From the NCBI GenBank assembly GCA_964386915.1, contig CAYLUQ010000002.1, positions 1 through 64,000 on the forward strand: 64,000 nt of DNA. The letters are read 5' to 3'. The translations under genes were made by a program, and so were the position numbers. Source of the stretch: JADHMP01 sp964386915 (GTDB lineage Bacteria > Bacteroidota > Bacteroidia > Flavobacteriales > Flavobacteriaceae). This document shows positions 17,606 to 25,128 of this stretch, one piece after another. How positions within the stretch are numbered: position 1 is the stretch's first letter; each line of letters begins with the position of its first letter. The notes under the pieces were generated by a model. The model saw only the letters and a list, made by a program, of their open reading frames with translations. It made no database searches and was not told the DNA's origin.

Positions 17606-19201
17606 CTACTGTCTGTTAAACTCCGATGTAAAAAAGAATGCTACGCCCGGATATTTTTCTTGGGTCATTTGCAGGGAAAAGGCCGAATCGGCTAAAAAAA
17701 CGAGTTGACCTTGTTTGTCTATGGCCAAGAATTTTTGTTTAACTCGTTTAAATTCTAGAAAGTCAGGGTGATTTGGGTCTGGGGCATGCACCCAACAGGC
17801 CTTATGCACCGAAAGATTTTCAAAGCTACACTGAGCCCCATATTCATGCAACAAACGATATTGAATCACTTCAAACTGCAGTGCACCCACTGTGCCAATG
17901 ACTTTACGGCCATTTAAGTTGAGGGTAAACAATTGTGCCACTCCTTCATCCATCAATTGGTCAATGCCCTTGTTGAGTTGTTTGGCTTTGAGCGGATCTA
18001 CATTGTTAATATATCTAAAATGTTCGGGAGAAAAACTGGGAATGCCTTGAAATTGTAATTTTTCGTTTTGGGTGAGGGTATCGCCAATTTTAAAATTTCC
18101 GGTGTCATGAAGCCCTACTATGTCACCCGGATAAGAGATTTCTACGAGCTCTTTTTTTTCGGCAAAGAAAGCATTGGGCGCGGCAAATTTTAATTTTTTA
18201 TCAAGACGCACATGCCAATAGGGCGTATTGCGCTTAAAGGTGCCGGATACAATTTTGACAAAGGCCAATCGGTTGCGATGATTGGGATCCATATTGGCGT
18301 GGATTTTAAAGACAAATCCACTAAAATCCTTTTCATCAGGAGCGACTAACCGTTCAACAGCCGCTTTTGGCTGAGGGGAGGGCGCAATTTCGATAAAACA
18401 ATCGAGCAATTCTTGTACTCCAAAATTATTAAGGGCCGAACCAAAGAAAACGGGCTGCAATGAACCGTTTAGATACTCTTTTATGTCAAAAGGTGGATAT
18501 ATGCCATGAACTAATTCAAGTTCTTCTTGAAGGGTTTCTATAGCCTTGGAACCCAGTGTTTGCTGCAATTGGGAGTCTTCTAAATCAGAAAAAGTTCTTG
18601 TTTTAGAGCGTGTTTGCTTAGAACCTCCTTCAAAAAGTTGGATGGTTTGAGCCCAAAGATTATAAATACCTCTAAAATTTTCTCCCATCCCAATGGGAAA
18701 AGAAAGAGGACAAACCCGTAGCCCTAGTTTTTGCTCTACTTCATCCAAGAGGTCAAAAGCATCTTTTCCTTCTCGGTCAAGCTTATTGATAAAAACTATG
18801 ATGGGTATATTGCGCATACGACAAACTTCTACCAACTTTTCGGTTTGTTCTTCCACCCCTTTGGCTACATCAATCACCACAATAACACTGTCTACAGCGG
18901 TTAGCGTGCGAAAGGTGTCTTCGGCAAAGTCTTTGTGTCCTGGAGTATCTAAAATGTTGATTTTTTTGTCTTTATAATGAAAAGCCAAAACCGATGTGGC
19001 TACAGAAATACCCCGTTGGCGTTCAATTTCCATAAAGTCGCTGGTGGCCCCTTTCTTAATTTTATTAGACTTAACGGCTCCAGCTTCTTGAATGGCACCT
19101 CCAAAAAGCAATAGTTTTTCTGTTAGAGTGGTTTTTCCGGCATCGGGGTGAGAGATGATGCCAAAAGTGCGTCGGCGCAACAATTCTTTTTGAAAGCTCA
19201 T
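17606..19201 (-). CDS. prfC: Peptide chain release factor 3
   Basis: A 531-residue translational GTPase that recycles RF1/RF2 from the ribosome. The G1 motif 'SHPDAGKTTLTEK' starts at residue 17, 'DTPGHKDF' and 'NKLDRE' follow, and the C-terminal RF3-specific domain ends 'KYPGVAFFFTSEFNRQ'. Full family length. It is divergent from idi, with a TATTTTTG box 13 bases before the ATG. The start at 19201 gives the normal RF3 N-terminus. Confidence 0.97.
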   Translation of the reverse strand: MSFQKELLRRRTFGIISHPDAGKTTLTEKLLLFGGAIQEAGAVKSNKIKKGATSDFMEIERQRGISVATSVLAFHYKDKKINILDTPGHKDFAEDTFRTLTAVDSVIVVIDVAKGVEEQTEKLVEVCRMRNIPIIVFINKLDREGKDAFDLLDEVEQKLGLRVCPLSFPIGMGENFRGIYNLWAQTIQLFEGGSKQTRSKTRTFSDLEDSQLQQTLGSKAIETLQEELELVHGIYPPFDIKEYLNGSLQPVFFGSALNNFGVQELLDCFIEIAPSPQPKAAVERLVAPDEKDFSGFVFKIHANMDPNHRNRLAFVKIVSGTFKRNTPYWHVRLDKKLKFAAPNAFFAEKKELVEISYPGDIVGLHDTGNFKIGDTLTQNEKLQFQGIPSFSPEHFRYINNVDPLKAKQLNKGIDQLMDEGVAQLFTLNLNGRKVIGTVGALQFEVIQYRLLHEYGAQCSFENLSVHKACWVHAPDPNHPDFLEFKRVKQKFLAIDKQGQLVFLADSAFSLQMTQEKYPGVAFFFTSEFNRQ

Positions 19202-19214
19202 GCTTAAATTTTGA

Positions 19215-19222
19215 CAAAAATA
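19215..19222 (-). promoter_or_regulatory. Bacteroidota -7 box of prfC
   Basis: Minus-strand TATTTTTG, an exact TAnnTTTG match. It ends 13 bases before the prfC ATG, so the leader would be under ten bases. Confidence 0.6.
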
Positions 19223-19275
19223 GGATTTTATTTAGGGAGCCATTGCGGGAGGTGCTTTTTTTAAAAAATATTCGA

Positions 19276-19283
19276 TACTTTTG
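19276..19283 (+). promoter_or_regulatory. Bacteroidota -7 box of idi
   Basis: TACTTTTG matches TAnnTTTG and ends eight bases before the idi ATG at 19292. The mRNA would start within a few bases of the start codon. An in-frame GTG at 19283 would overlap this box and is therefore unlikely as the start. Confidence 0.6.
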
Positions 19284-19291
19284 TGTGTTGC

Positions 19292-19828
19292 ATGGAAAAA
19301 GAAAGAGTTATTTTGGTCGATCCCCAAGACCAACCCTTAGGTACAATGGAAAAAATGGAAGCCCACGAAAAGGGCTTATTGCACCGTGCCTTTTCTGTAT
19401 TTATTGTTAACTCTAAAGGAGAATTGTTGTTGCAACAACGGGCGCATCACAAATATCATTCACCGGGTTTGTGGACCAACACTTGTTGTAGCCATCAGCG
19501 GGAAGGTGAAAGCACCCTAGCGGCTGGTGCTAGAAGATTGGAAGAAGAAATGGGCATGCAAGTGCCTCTCACTTTTTTGTTTTCCTTTATTTATAACGCA
19601 GCCTTTGACAATGGCCTAACCGAACACGAATTAGACCATGTTATTCTTGGTGTATCAGATGCTGAACCTCAAATCAATCCCGATGAAGTTGCCACTTGGA
19701 AATGGATGAACCTCGAGACATTAGCAAAGGATATTTTGGATCATGAAGAACGATATACCGTTTGGTTTCGGATCATTTTTAGTCGCTTTTACAACCACTA
19801 TAAAACCCTTCAAAAAGAAACAATATGA
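19292..19828 (+). CDS. idi: Isopentenyl-diphosphate delta-isomerase, type 1
   Basis: 178 residues from ATG 19292. A Nudix-fold enzyme that interconverts isopentenyl and dimethylallyl diphosphate for isoprenoid, carotenoid and quinone synthesis. The catalytic cysteine is C66 in 'LWTNTCCSH' (C65 is also Cys), with the Nudix-like 'RRLEEEMG' helix and the later 'TEHELDHV' segment that carries metal or active-site glutamates. The earlier in-frame GTG at 19283 falls in the promoter box and is rejected. The gene overlaps queD by four bases (ATGA). Confidence 0.95.
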   Translation: MEKERVILVDPQDQPLGTMEKMEAHEKGLLHRAFSVFIVNSKGELLLQQRAHHKYHSPGLWTNTCCSHQREGESTLAAGARRLEEEMGMQVPLTFLFSFIYNAAFDNGLTEHELDHVILGVSDAEPQINPDEVATWKWMNLETLAKDILDHEERYTVWFRIIFSRFYNHYKTLQKETI

Positions 19829-20232
19829 AGGTAACCGTCCACAGAAAAGCCCACTTTAATGCGGCACATAGATTGTATAGAAAAGACTGGGACACGGAAC
19901 AAAACGAACGTGTTTTTGGAAAATGTGCCAACCCACATTATCACGGTCATAACTATGAGCTTATTGTGAGTGTCACCGGACCCATAGATCCAGAAACCGG
20001 CTATGTGATTGATATGAAAGTGTTGAAAGATCTTATCAAACAGCACGTTGAAGAGGCATTTGATCACAAAAATTTAAATGAGCAAGTGGTTGAATTTGAA
20101 CACCTCATTCCAACTGCAGAGCATATTGCCGTTGTGATCTACAACAAACTAAAGCCCCACCTTGACAAGCAACTGGAACTTGGCATAACGCTGTATGAAA
20201 CCCCAAGAAATTTTGTAACCTATTCTGGTTAA
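19825..20232 (+). CDS. queD: 6-carboxytetrahydropterin synthase / 6-pyruvoyl-tetrahydropterin synthase family
   Basis: 135 residues of the tunnelling-fold PTPS/QueD family. Zinc-binding histidines are H15 in 'HFNAAH' and H40 and H42 in 'HYHGH'; the catalytic cysteine is C34 in 'FGKCAN'. The 'TAEHIA' and 'YETPRNF' segments supply the conserved acidic residues. It makes the pterin intermediate for queuosine, or possibly another pterin. No other queuosine gene is in the window, so the exact reaction is open. It overlaps idi by four bases and the peroxiredoxin starts one base after its stop. Confidence 0.85.
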   Translation: MKVTVHRKAHFNAAHRLYRKDWDTEQNERVFGKCANPHYHGHNYELIVSVTGPIDPETGYVIDMKVLKDLIKQHVEEAFDHKNLNEQVVEFEHLIPTAEHIAVVIYNKLKPHLDKQLELGITLYETPRNFVTYSG

Positions 20233-20233
20233 T

Positions 20234-20683
20234 ATGCTACAAGTTGGTGATGTTATGCCCGATTTTGAATTGAAGGACCAAAACGGAAAACCCTTCAATA
20301 GCAAAGAAATTAAAGGCAAAAAACCTTGTATTCTATTTTTCTATCCCAAAGATTTTACACCCGGTTGCACAGCAGAAAGTTGTGGATTTAGAGATCGCTA
20401 TGAAGCTTTTGAAGAACGGGGTGTAAAGGTTATAGGAATTAGTTCAGACAGCGTAAAAAGCCATCAAAAATTCGCTAAATTTTATAGACTCCCTTTTCTT
20501 TTATTAGCCGATTCAGAACAAAAAGTGCAACGAAAATTTGGCGTCAAATCACATTTTTTTGGCCTGCTCACCCAACGTATAACATTTGTGTTTAATCAAG
20601 AAGGAAAGCTTGTTAAGGTATATAAAAGTCATTTAGCCAAGGGACATATTGAAGCCAGTCTTAATGCAGTTAAATTATTTTGA
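20234..20683 (+). CDS. bcp: Peroxiredoxin, BCP/PrxQ type
   Basis: 149 residues. The peroxidatic cysteine C45 lies in 'DFTPGCTAE' and the PrxQ-type resolving cysteine C50 follows five residues later ('CTAESC'). It reduces hydroperoxides in the cytoplasm using thioredoxin. No signal peptide. It is the third gene of the tight idi-queD run, though no functional link to those two is evident. Confidence 0.93.
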   Translation: MLQVGDVMPDFELKDQNGKPFNSKEIKGKKPCILFFYPKDFTPGCTAESCGFRDRYEAFEERGVKVIGISSDSVKSHQKFAKFYRLPFLLLADSEQKVQRKFGVKSHFFGLLTQRITFVFNQEGKLVKVYKSHLAKGHIEASLNAVKLF

Positions 20684-20727
20684 GCATACTTTTTTAATTT
20701 TTTATTATATTTAAAAAAAAACTTGTT

Positions 20728-20994
20728 ATGGCTAGTGTCCGTCAACTTAAAAAAGAAATTAACAACGATATTGGTGCCATTATTGAGGATATTTATCATT
20801 GGGAGCTATCTAATCCCAAAGCAGATTTGACTAAAAGTGAACAGTTGATTGATGAAGCTATAATCTGTTTTGATACTTTGATTCAAAAAGTGAACGCTGT
20901 TGCAGGCGCCGGCACCAAAAAACAATTTGCAAGCATTATAGCTGAAAAGCAGGAGAGCATCAAGGCATTGCTCACTAAATTTGCGAAACTGTAA
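20728..20994 (+). CDS. Small helical protein of unknown function
   Basis: An 88-residue, largely helical protein without signal peptide or membrane segment, beginning 'MASVRQLKKEINNDIG'. The sequence resembles a small conserved flavobacterial family of unknown role, but I cannot name a domain. It lies 44 bases after the peroxiredoxin behind a very A/T-rich stretch, and is convergent with the lipoprotein at 20997-21722, with only two bases between the stops. Confidence 0.75.
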   Translation: MASVRQLKKEINNDIGAIIEDIYHWELSNPKADLTKSEQLIDEAIICFDTLIQKVNAVAGAGTKKQFASIIAEKQESIKALLTKFAKL

Positions 20995-20996
20995 TC

Positions 20997-21722
20997 CTAA
21001 TTAGTTTCTTTTCGTTTAGCAATGTAGGTAAGTAATTCTTGACCGTATTTTGAATTACGGACCGATGAACTCATTTTTACAGCCACAGAGTCTAAAAGGG
21101 TTAGGTTAGCATCATAGACTTCTGTGAGGAGCAAATATGGCGCTACATTTTGATCGGCATTTTGAGCCGCAAAATTTAAGGTGTAGAGATAGCGTCTTTT
21201 CAAGAGGTTGTCAATGGCCGTTTGTAAAGAATCTATTAGCTTTTGATTGTTGCGCTGTTGGGCTTTAAAATAAGCTTCTAATAAACTCAAATTTTTATCG
21301 TTAAACTGTCGCTTTAGGCGTAAGAAGTTTTGTAACAATTCTTGATTTTTAGAGCCCTTAATTTGGGCACTGCTTTCAAAGGTTTTGAGCAACGTATTGA
21401 TTTCAATAGTTCCTTTTTCACCAAAAAAAGGAATGCGATCATTTAAGGAATCGCCGTCTTCTTTATTGAGATATAAATAAAAAACTTCTGGACTTTCTAG
21501 GGCAGTAGAAAACTGAAACTGCGGATTACCAGCAATCACGGTAGAGTCTACCGTTACCAAAAGGGTGTCTTCAACTTTTTGGAGATAAAGTGTGCCTTTT
21601 CGCAAGCCCTCTACGCGTCCAATTACATTCATTTTGGTGGAGTCTAAGGGTTTTGAATTGGGTTGACAGCTCCACAAAAGCAATCCCACAAATAAAAAAA
21701 ATGAAATTTTTTGGAGGGTCAT
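20997..21722 (-). CDS. DUF4369-type lipoprotein
   Basis: 241 residues from ATG 21722. A lipoprotein signal peptide ends in 'LLLWSC' (lipobox Cys at about residue 20). Next comes a beta-rich segment ('GRVEGLRKGTLYLQKVEDT') typical of DUF4369, the N-terminal domain often found before thioredoxin-like domains in Bacteroidota. No thioredoxin domain follows; the rest is helical. The frame is open up to 21881, but that extension overlaps alkB-like sequence and lacks a signal peptide, so the internal ATG is chosen. Function unknown. Confidence 0.8.
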   Translation of the reverse strand: MTLQKISFFLFVGLLLWSCQPNSKPLDSTKMNVIGRVEGLRKGTLYLQKVEDTLLVTVDSTVIAGNPQFQFSTALESPEVFYLYLNKEDGDSLNDRIPFFGEKGTIEINTLLKTFESSAQIKGSKNQELLQNFLRLKRQFNDKNLSLLEAYFKAQQRNNQKLIDSLQTAIDNLLKRRYLYTLNFAAQNADQNVAPYLLLTEVYDANLTLLDSVAVKMSSSVRNSKYGQELLTYIAKRKETN

Positions 21723-21805
21723 AGTTTTGTTTTTTGAAGGTGTAAAAATAAGATTTTTAGTTCTAAACACCATTATGAAACCGATTTCTAATGGAGGTGT
21801 ATCAA

Positions 21806-22411
21806 CTAGATGATTTTCCGAAAGGTTAAATTGATGCGAGGCCCAAGAGGTTTTTTGGTTTTGGCAATTTGGTGGTGCCAATGATGTTGCATAGCTCCTT
21901 CCATAAGCAACAAACTACCGTGCTCCAAAAGTATCTTGAACCGTTTCTCTTTTTGGGTTTTATGCTTAAGGTGAAAGTAGCGAGGAGTTCCAAGACTCAC
22001 GGAGGCAATAACAGGATTTAGTCCTAATTCTTTTTCATCATCAGCATGCCAACCATTGCTGTCTTGCCCGTCACGATAAAGATTTAATAAAACCGTGGTA
22101 AAACGAGCTTTTGTAATGGTTTCAATAGCCTTTTGAATATTTGTTAATTCAGGAGTAAAAGCCTTGGGGTGCATGGTGATGCCGGAGTAGCTATAGGGTT
22201 TGTTGTTATGTGCGTAGAGGGCTGTTAAGCGGGGCTGCAAATAGGTTTTGCCATAAACAGTTATTGGATCTTGCTGCCATTCAATGTCTTTCTCAAGCTG
22301 TGCAAATAAGTAATTGGCCTGCTGCTTAGAATAGAAATTTTTAAAATATCGAATTTGTCCGTCTTGAAGCGGAAAAACCTCACCTTGAGATGGAATTTCG
22401 AGTATTTGCAT
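21806..22411 (-). CDS. AlkB-like 2OG-Fe(II) dioxygenase
   Basis: 201 residues. The iron ligands H122 and D124 ('GWHADDE') and H180 in 'MQHHWHHQI' are present, and R192 and R198 in 'PRINLTFR' bind 2-oxoglutarate. Family members repair alkylated bases in DNA or RNA; the 'SYSGITMHP' and 'QPRLTALY' segments fit the ALKBH2/3-like bacterial group. The gene starts just after the htpG terminator on the same strand, so it may rely on read-through or a weak promoter inside that region. Confidence 0.88.
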   Translation of the reverse strand: MQILEIPSQGEVFPLQDGQIRYFKNFYSKQQANYLFAQLEKDIEWQQDPITVYGKTYLQPRLTALYAHNNKPYSYSGITMHPKAFTPELTNIQKAIETITKARFTTVLLNLYRDGQDSNGWHADDEKELGLNPVIASVSLGTPRYFHLKHKTQKEKRFKILLEHGSLLLMEGAMQHHWHHQIAKTKKPLGPRINLTFRKII

Positions 22412-22415
22412 AGTT

Positions 22416-22441
22416 TAAAAAAGGGCCCTTTCGGACCCTTT
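22416..22441 (-). terminator. Rho-independent terminator of htpG
   Basis: On the minus strand AAAGGGTCC, loop GAAA and GGGCCCTTT form a nine-pair stem with one wobble, followed by a T run. It begins three bases after the htpG stop and ends five bases before the alkB-like ATG. Confidence 0.88.
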
Positions 22442-22443
22442 CT

Positions 22444-24327
22444 TTATTTAATTAACTCCACACTGCGCTGAATGAACTGTGTGAGCGCTTCTCCTTTGAG
22501 AAGATTTTGAGAAAGTCTGGCTAAATCTAGCGCTTGTTGAATGAGACGATCTCGCTTCTTTTGTGTTTTAGTGCTTAAAATTTGTCCGACCAATTCGTGA
22601 TTCGTGTTGACTACTAAATTGAACATTTCAGGCATATTGCCCATTATTCCGCCCCCACCGGTTTGTTGCATCTCCTTCATACGACGCATAAATTCGGGTT
22701 GGGTGAGTTGAAAAGGTAAGGCATTGCTGTCTAGAGCCTCAAGTTGTACCGTATAGCTTCCTCCCTCAACAACACTTTCAATCATGGGCTTCAATTGTTC
22801 TTGTTCTTCCTCACTCAGTTTAGAAACAACGGTTTCCTCTTTTTTAATGAGATTTTCAAGTGTATCTCCATCTACACGAGCAAAGGAAACTTTTTCTTTT
22901 TCTGTTTCTAACTTTTGAATCAAATGACTGGCAATGGGAGAATCTAATAGCAAGACCGTGTAGCCCTTTTCTTTGGCCTGCACAATGTAACTATGTTGTT
23001 CTTCCTGATTAGAAGCATAAAGCAATACAAGTTTATCGTCTTTGTCGGTTTGGATTTCTTTTACCTTTTCAATCAGTTCATCATAGGTATAATAGTCTCC
23101 TTCAGTGGTAGGATAGAGCGCAAATTTATCTGCTTTTTCAAAAAACTTATCCTCACTTAACATTCCATATTCAATCACCACTTTAATATCATTCCATTTT
23201 TCTTCAAAAGCTTTACGGTCTTTTTTGAAAAGGCTACTGAGTTTATCCGCAACTTTTCTGGTGATATAATTGCTTATTTTTTTAACCGCGCCATCGGCTT
23301 GCAGATAGCTTCTAGAGACGTTTAAAGGGATATCTGGAGAATCGATCACACCCCGGAGAAGGGTTAAAAATTCAGGTACAATTCCCTCCACATTATCGGT
23401 AACAAAAACTTGGTTTTGATACAACTGAATGCGGTCTTTTTGCAAATTCAAGTCGTTGTTTAATTTGGGAAAATAGAGAATGCCCGTTAAATGAAAAGGA
23501 TAGTCCACATTGAGATGAATGTTGAACAAAGGCTCTTCAAACTGCATTGGGTAGAGCTCTCTATAAAAGGTTTTATAATCCTCTTCCTTTAAATCCTTTG
23601 GCGCCTTGGTCCAAGCTGGATTGGGATTGTTGATGATGTTATCCACCGTTTTGGTTTCGGGCTTGGCATCTTCTGGGGCATCTTCTGGCAAGGGAAGTGT
23701 TTCTTCTCTCGTGCCAAATTGAATGGGGATGGGCATAAATTTATTATACTTGGTCAGTAATTCTTTTATACGCCCCTCTTCCAAAAATTCTTTAGAATCT
23801 TTGGCAATGTGTAAAATGATTTCGGTACCTCTGTCCTTTTTATCCATTTTTTCAAGGACATATTCAGGAGAACCGTCGCAAGTCCAATGCACTCCTTCGC
23901 TATCTTTTTGATGCGATTTTGTTTTAATTTCAACTTTATCAGCCACCATAAAAGCAGAATAGAATCCTAACCCAAAATGACCAATAATGCCACTATCTTT
24001 AGCGGTGTCTTTATATTGTTCTAAAAATTCTTCGGCTCCAGAAAAAGCAACCTCGTTGATGTATTTTTGCACCTCATCAGCAGTCATTCCAATACCTCGG
24101 TCAATGATGTGCAATTTTTTGGCTTTTGCATCAATTTTAACCTCAATTTTCAATTCCCCCAAATCGCCCTTAATTTCACCTAGGCTGCTCAAATGTTTGA
24201 GTTTGGTGGTTGCATCGGTTGCATTCGAAATGAGCTCACGTAAAAAGATTTCGTGATCGCTGTATAAGAATTTTTTGATGAGCGGAAAGATGTTTTCTAC
24301 CGCTACATTTATTTTTCCATTTGCCAT
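22444..24327 (-). CDS. htpG: Molecular chaperone HtpG (Hsp90)
   Basis: 627 residues. The N-terminal GHKL ATPase domain has 'ELISNATDATTKL' and 'GIGMTADE' and 'GHFGLGFYSAFMV'. The middle domain and the C-terminal dimerisation domain are complete. A charged linker near residue 215-240 is Glu/Pro-rich. It is divergent from the TetR-like gene; the 144-base gap has the inverted repeat at 24410-24445. Confidence 0.98.
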   Translation of the reverse strand: MANGKINVAVENIFPLIKKFLYSDHEIFLRELISNATDATTKLKHLSSLGEIKGDLGELKIEVKIDAKAKKLHIIDRGIGMTADEVQKYINEVAFSGAEEFLEQYKDTAKDSGIIGHFGLGFYSAFMVADKVEIKTKSHQKDSEGVHWTCDGSPEYVLEKMDKKDRGTEIILHIAKDSKEFLEEGRIKELLTKYNKFMPIPIQFGTREETLPLPEDAPEDAKPETKTVDNIINNPNPAWTKAPKDLKEEDYKTFYRELYPMQFEEPLFNIHLNVDYPFHLTGILYFPKLNNDLNLQKDRIQLYQNQVFVTDNVEGIVPEFLTLLRGVIDSPDIPLNVSRSYLQADGAVKKISNYITRKVADKLSSLFKKDRKAFEEKWNDIKVVIEYGMLSEDKFFEKADKFALYPTTEGDYYTYDELIEKVKEIQTDKDDKLVLLYASNQEEQHSYIVQAKEKGYTVLLLDSPIASHLIQKLETEKEKVSFARVDGDTLENLIKKEETVVSKLSEEEQEQLKPMIESVVEGGSYTVQLEALDSNALPFQLTQPEFMRRMKEMQQTGGGGIMGNMPEMFNLVVNTNHELVGQILSTKTQKKRDRLIQQALDLARLSQNLLKGEALTQFIQRSVELIK

Positions 24328-24409
24328 TTTATATAAATTTTATTCCTTTCTCTTTCAAAAAAAATACCAAAACAACATTAATGACAATTTGACATTTTTG
24401 TTACTAAAA

Positions 24410-24445
24410 AAATGTTTAACAAAATATAAAAATGATTAAACATTT
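24410..24445. promoter_or_regulatory. Perfect 10-bp inverted repeat, candidate operator of the TetR-ABC1 operon
   Basis: AAATGTTTAA (24410-24419) and its exact reverse complement TTAAACATTT (24436-24445) are separated by 16 bases. The repeat sits just upstream of a TATCTTTA box (24448-24455), a one-mismatch -7 element, and ends 26 bases before the start of a TetR-like regulator. TetR proteins usually repress their own promoter through such repeats. The spacer is long for one dimer, so two dimers or a different mode are possible. Confidence 0.55.
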
Positions 24446-24471
24446 AGTATCTTTAGCCCAGAATTTCAGTT

Positions 24472-25128
24472 ATGGCAAAAACAAAAAAAATAGAGAAAAG
24501 CACCATTTTTGAGGCATTTATAAAACAAACGCTAACAGGTGAAAAGAAAATGAAATCGGTCTTTCTATTTTGTCAGGAAGCCAAGCTAGACGAAACAGAA
24601 TTTTATGCGCATTTTGGCTCTTTAGACGGTGTGAGAACCGCCATTTTTGAAACCTTTTTTGAAAATGCTATGGGGCTCTTGACCCAAGATCAAAATTATG
24701 AGAAGCAAACTCCAAAAGAAAAGTTATTGAGTTTTTATTTCACTTTTTTTGAAGTGTTGCAACTCAACAGAAGTTATGTGCTCTTTGCTCTTGGTCATCA
24801 ACACCTTCCCCATAAATGGACCGATATAAGAGGTTTAAGAACTCATTTTAAAGCTTTTGCTACCGAACTCATAGAGGAGGGCAATGCTCAAAAGCAAGGC
24901 AAACTGTCACAACGACCCGTTTCTGTTTTTTCTGAGGCTGCCTGGGGGCAATTGCTTTTTCTTCTCCAATTTTGGATGAAAGATGAAAGTGCGGGTTTTG
25001 AAAAAACAGATGTTGCTATTGAAAAATCTGTTCAAACAGCTTTTTCTCTATTTGACAACAATGCCTTAGATACTTTGCTAGACTTTGGAAAATTTCTTTG
25101 GAACGAAAAAAGCAAGCTCGTTTCATGA
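24472..25128 (+). CDS. TetR-like transcriptional regulator
   Basis: 218 residues, all helical. The N-terminal 50 residues fit a degenerate TetR helix-turn-helix ('FLFCQEAKLDETEFYAHFGSL', where 'FYAHFGS' resembles the 'lYyyFksKe' recognition helix). The rest resembles a TetR C-terminal ligand domain. The gene overlaps the ABC1-like gene by four bases (ATGA), so the two are translated together. The inverted repeat upstream is a likely operator. The ligand is unknown. Confidence 0.8.
   Translation: MAKTKKIEKSTIFEAFIKQTLTGEKKMKSVFLFCQEAKLDETEFYAHFGSLDGVRTAIFETFFENAMGLLTQDQNYEKQTPKEKLLSFYFTFFEVLQLNRSYVLFALGHQHLPHKWTDIRGLRTHFKAFATELIEEGNAQKQGKLSQRPVSVFSEAAWGQLLFLLQFWMKDESAGFEKTDVAIEKSVQTAFSLFDNNALDTLLDFGKFLWNEKSKLVS

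Noticed and set aside
19283..19291. GTG start for idi
   Set aside because: It lies inside the TACTTTTG promoter box; ATG 19292 is consistent with transcription start and the family N-terminus.
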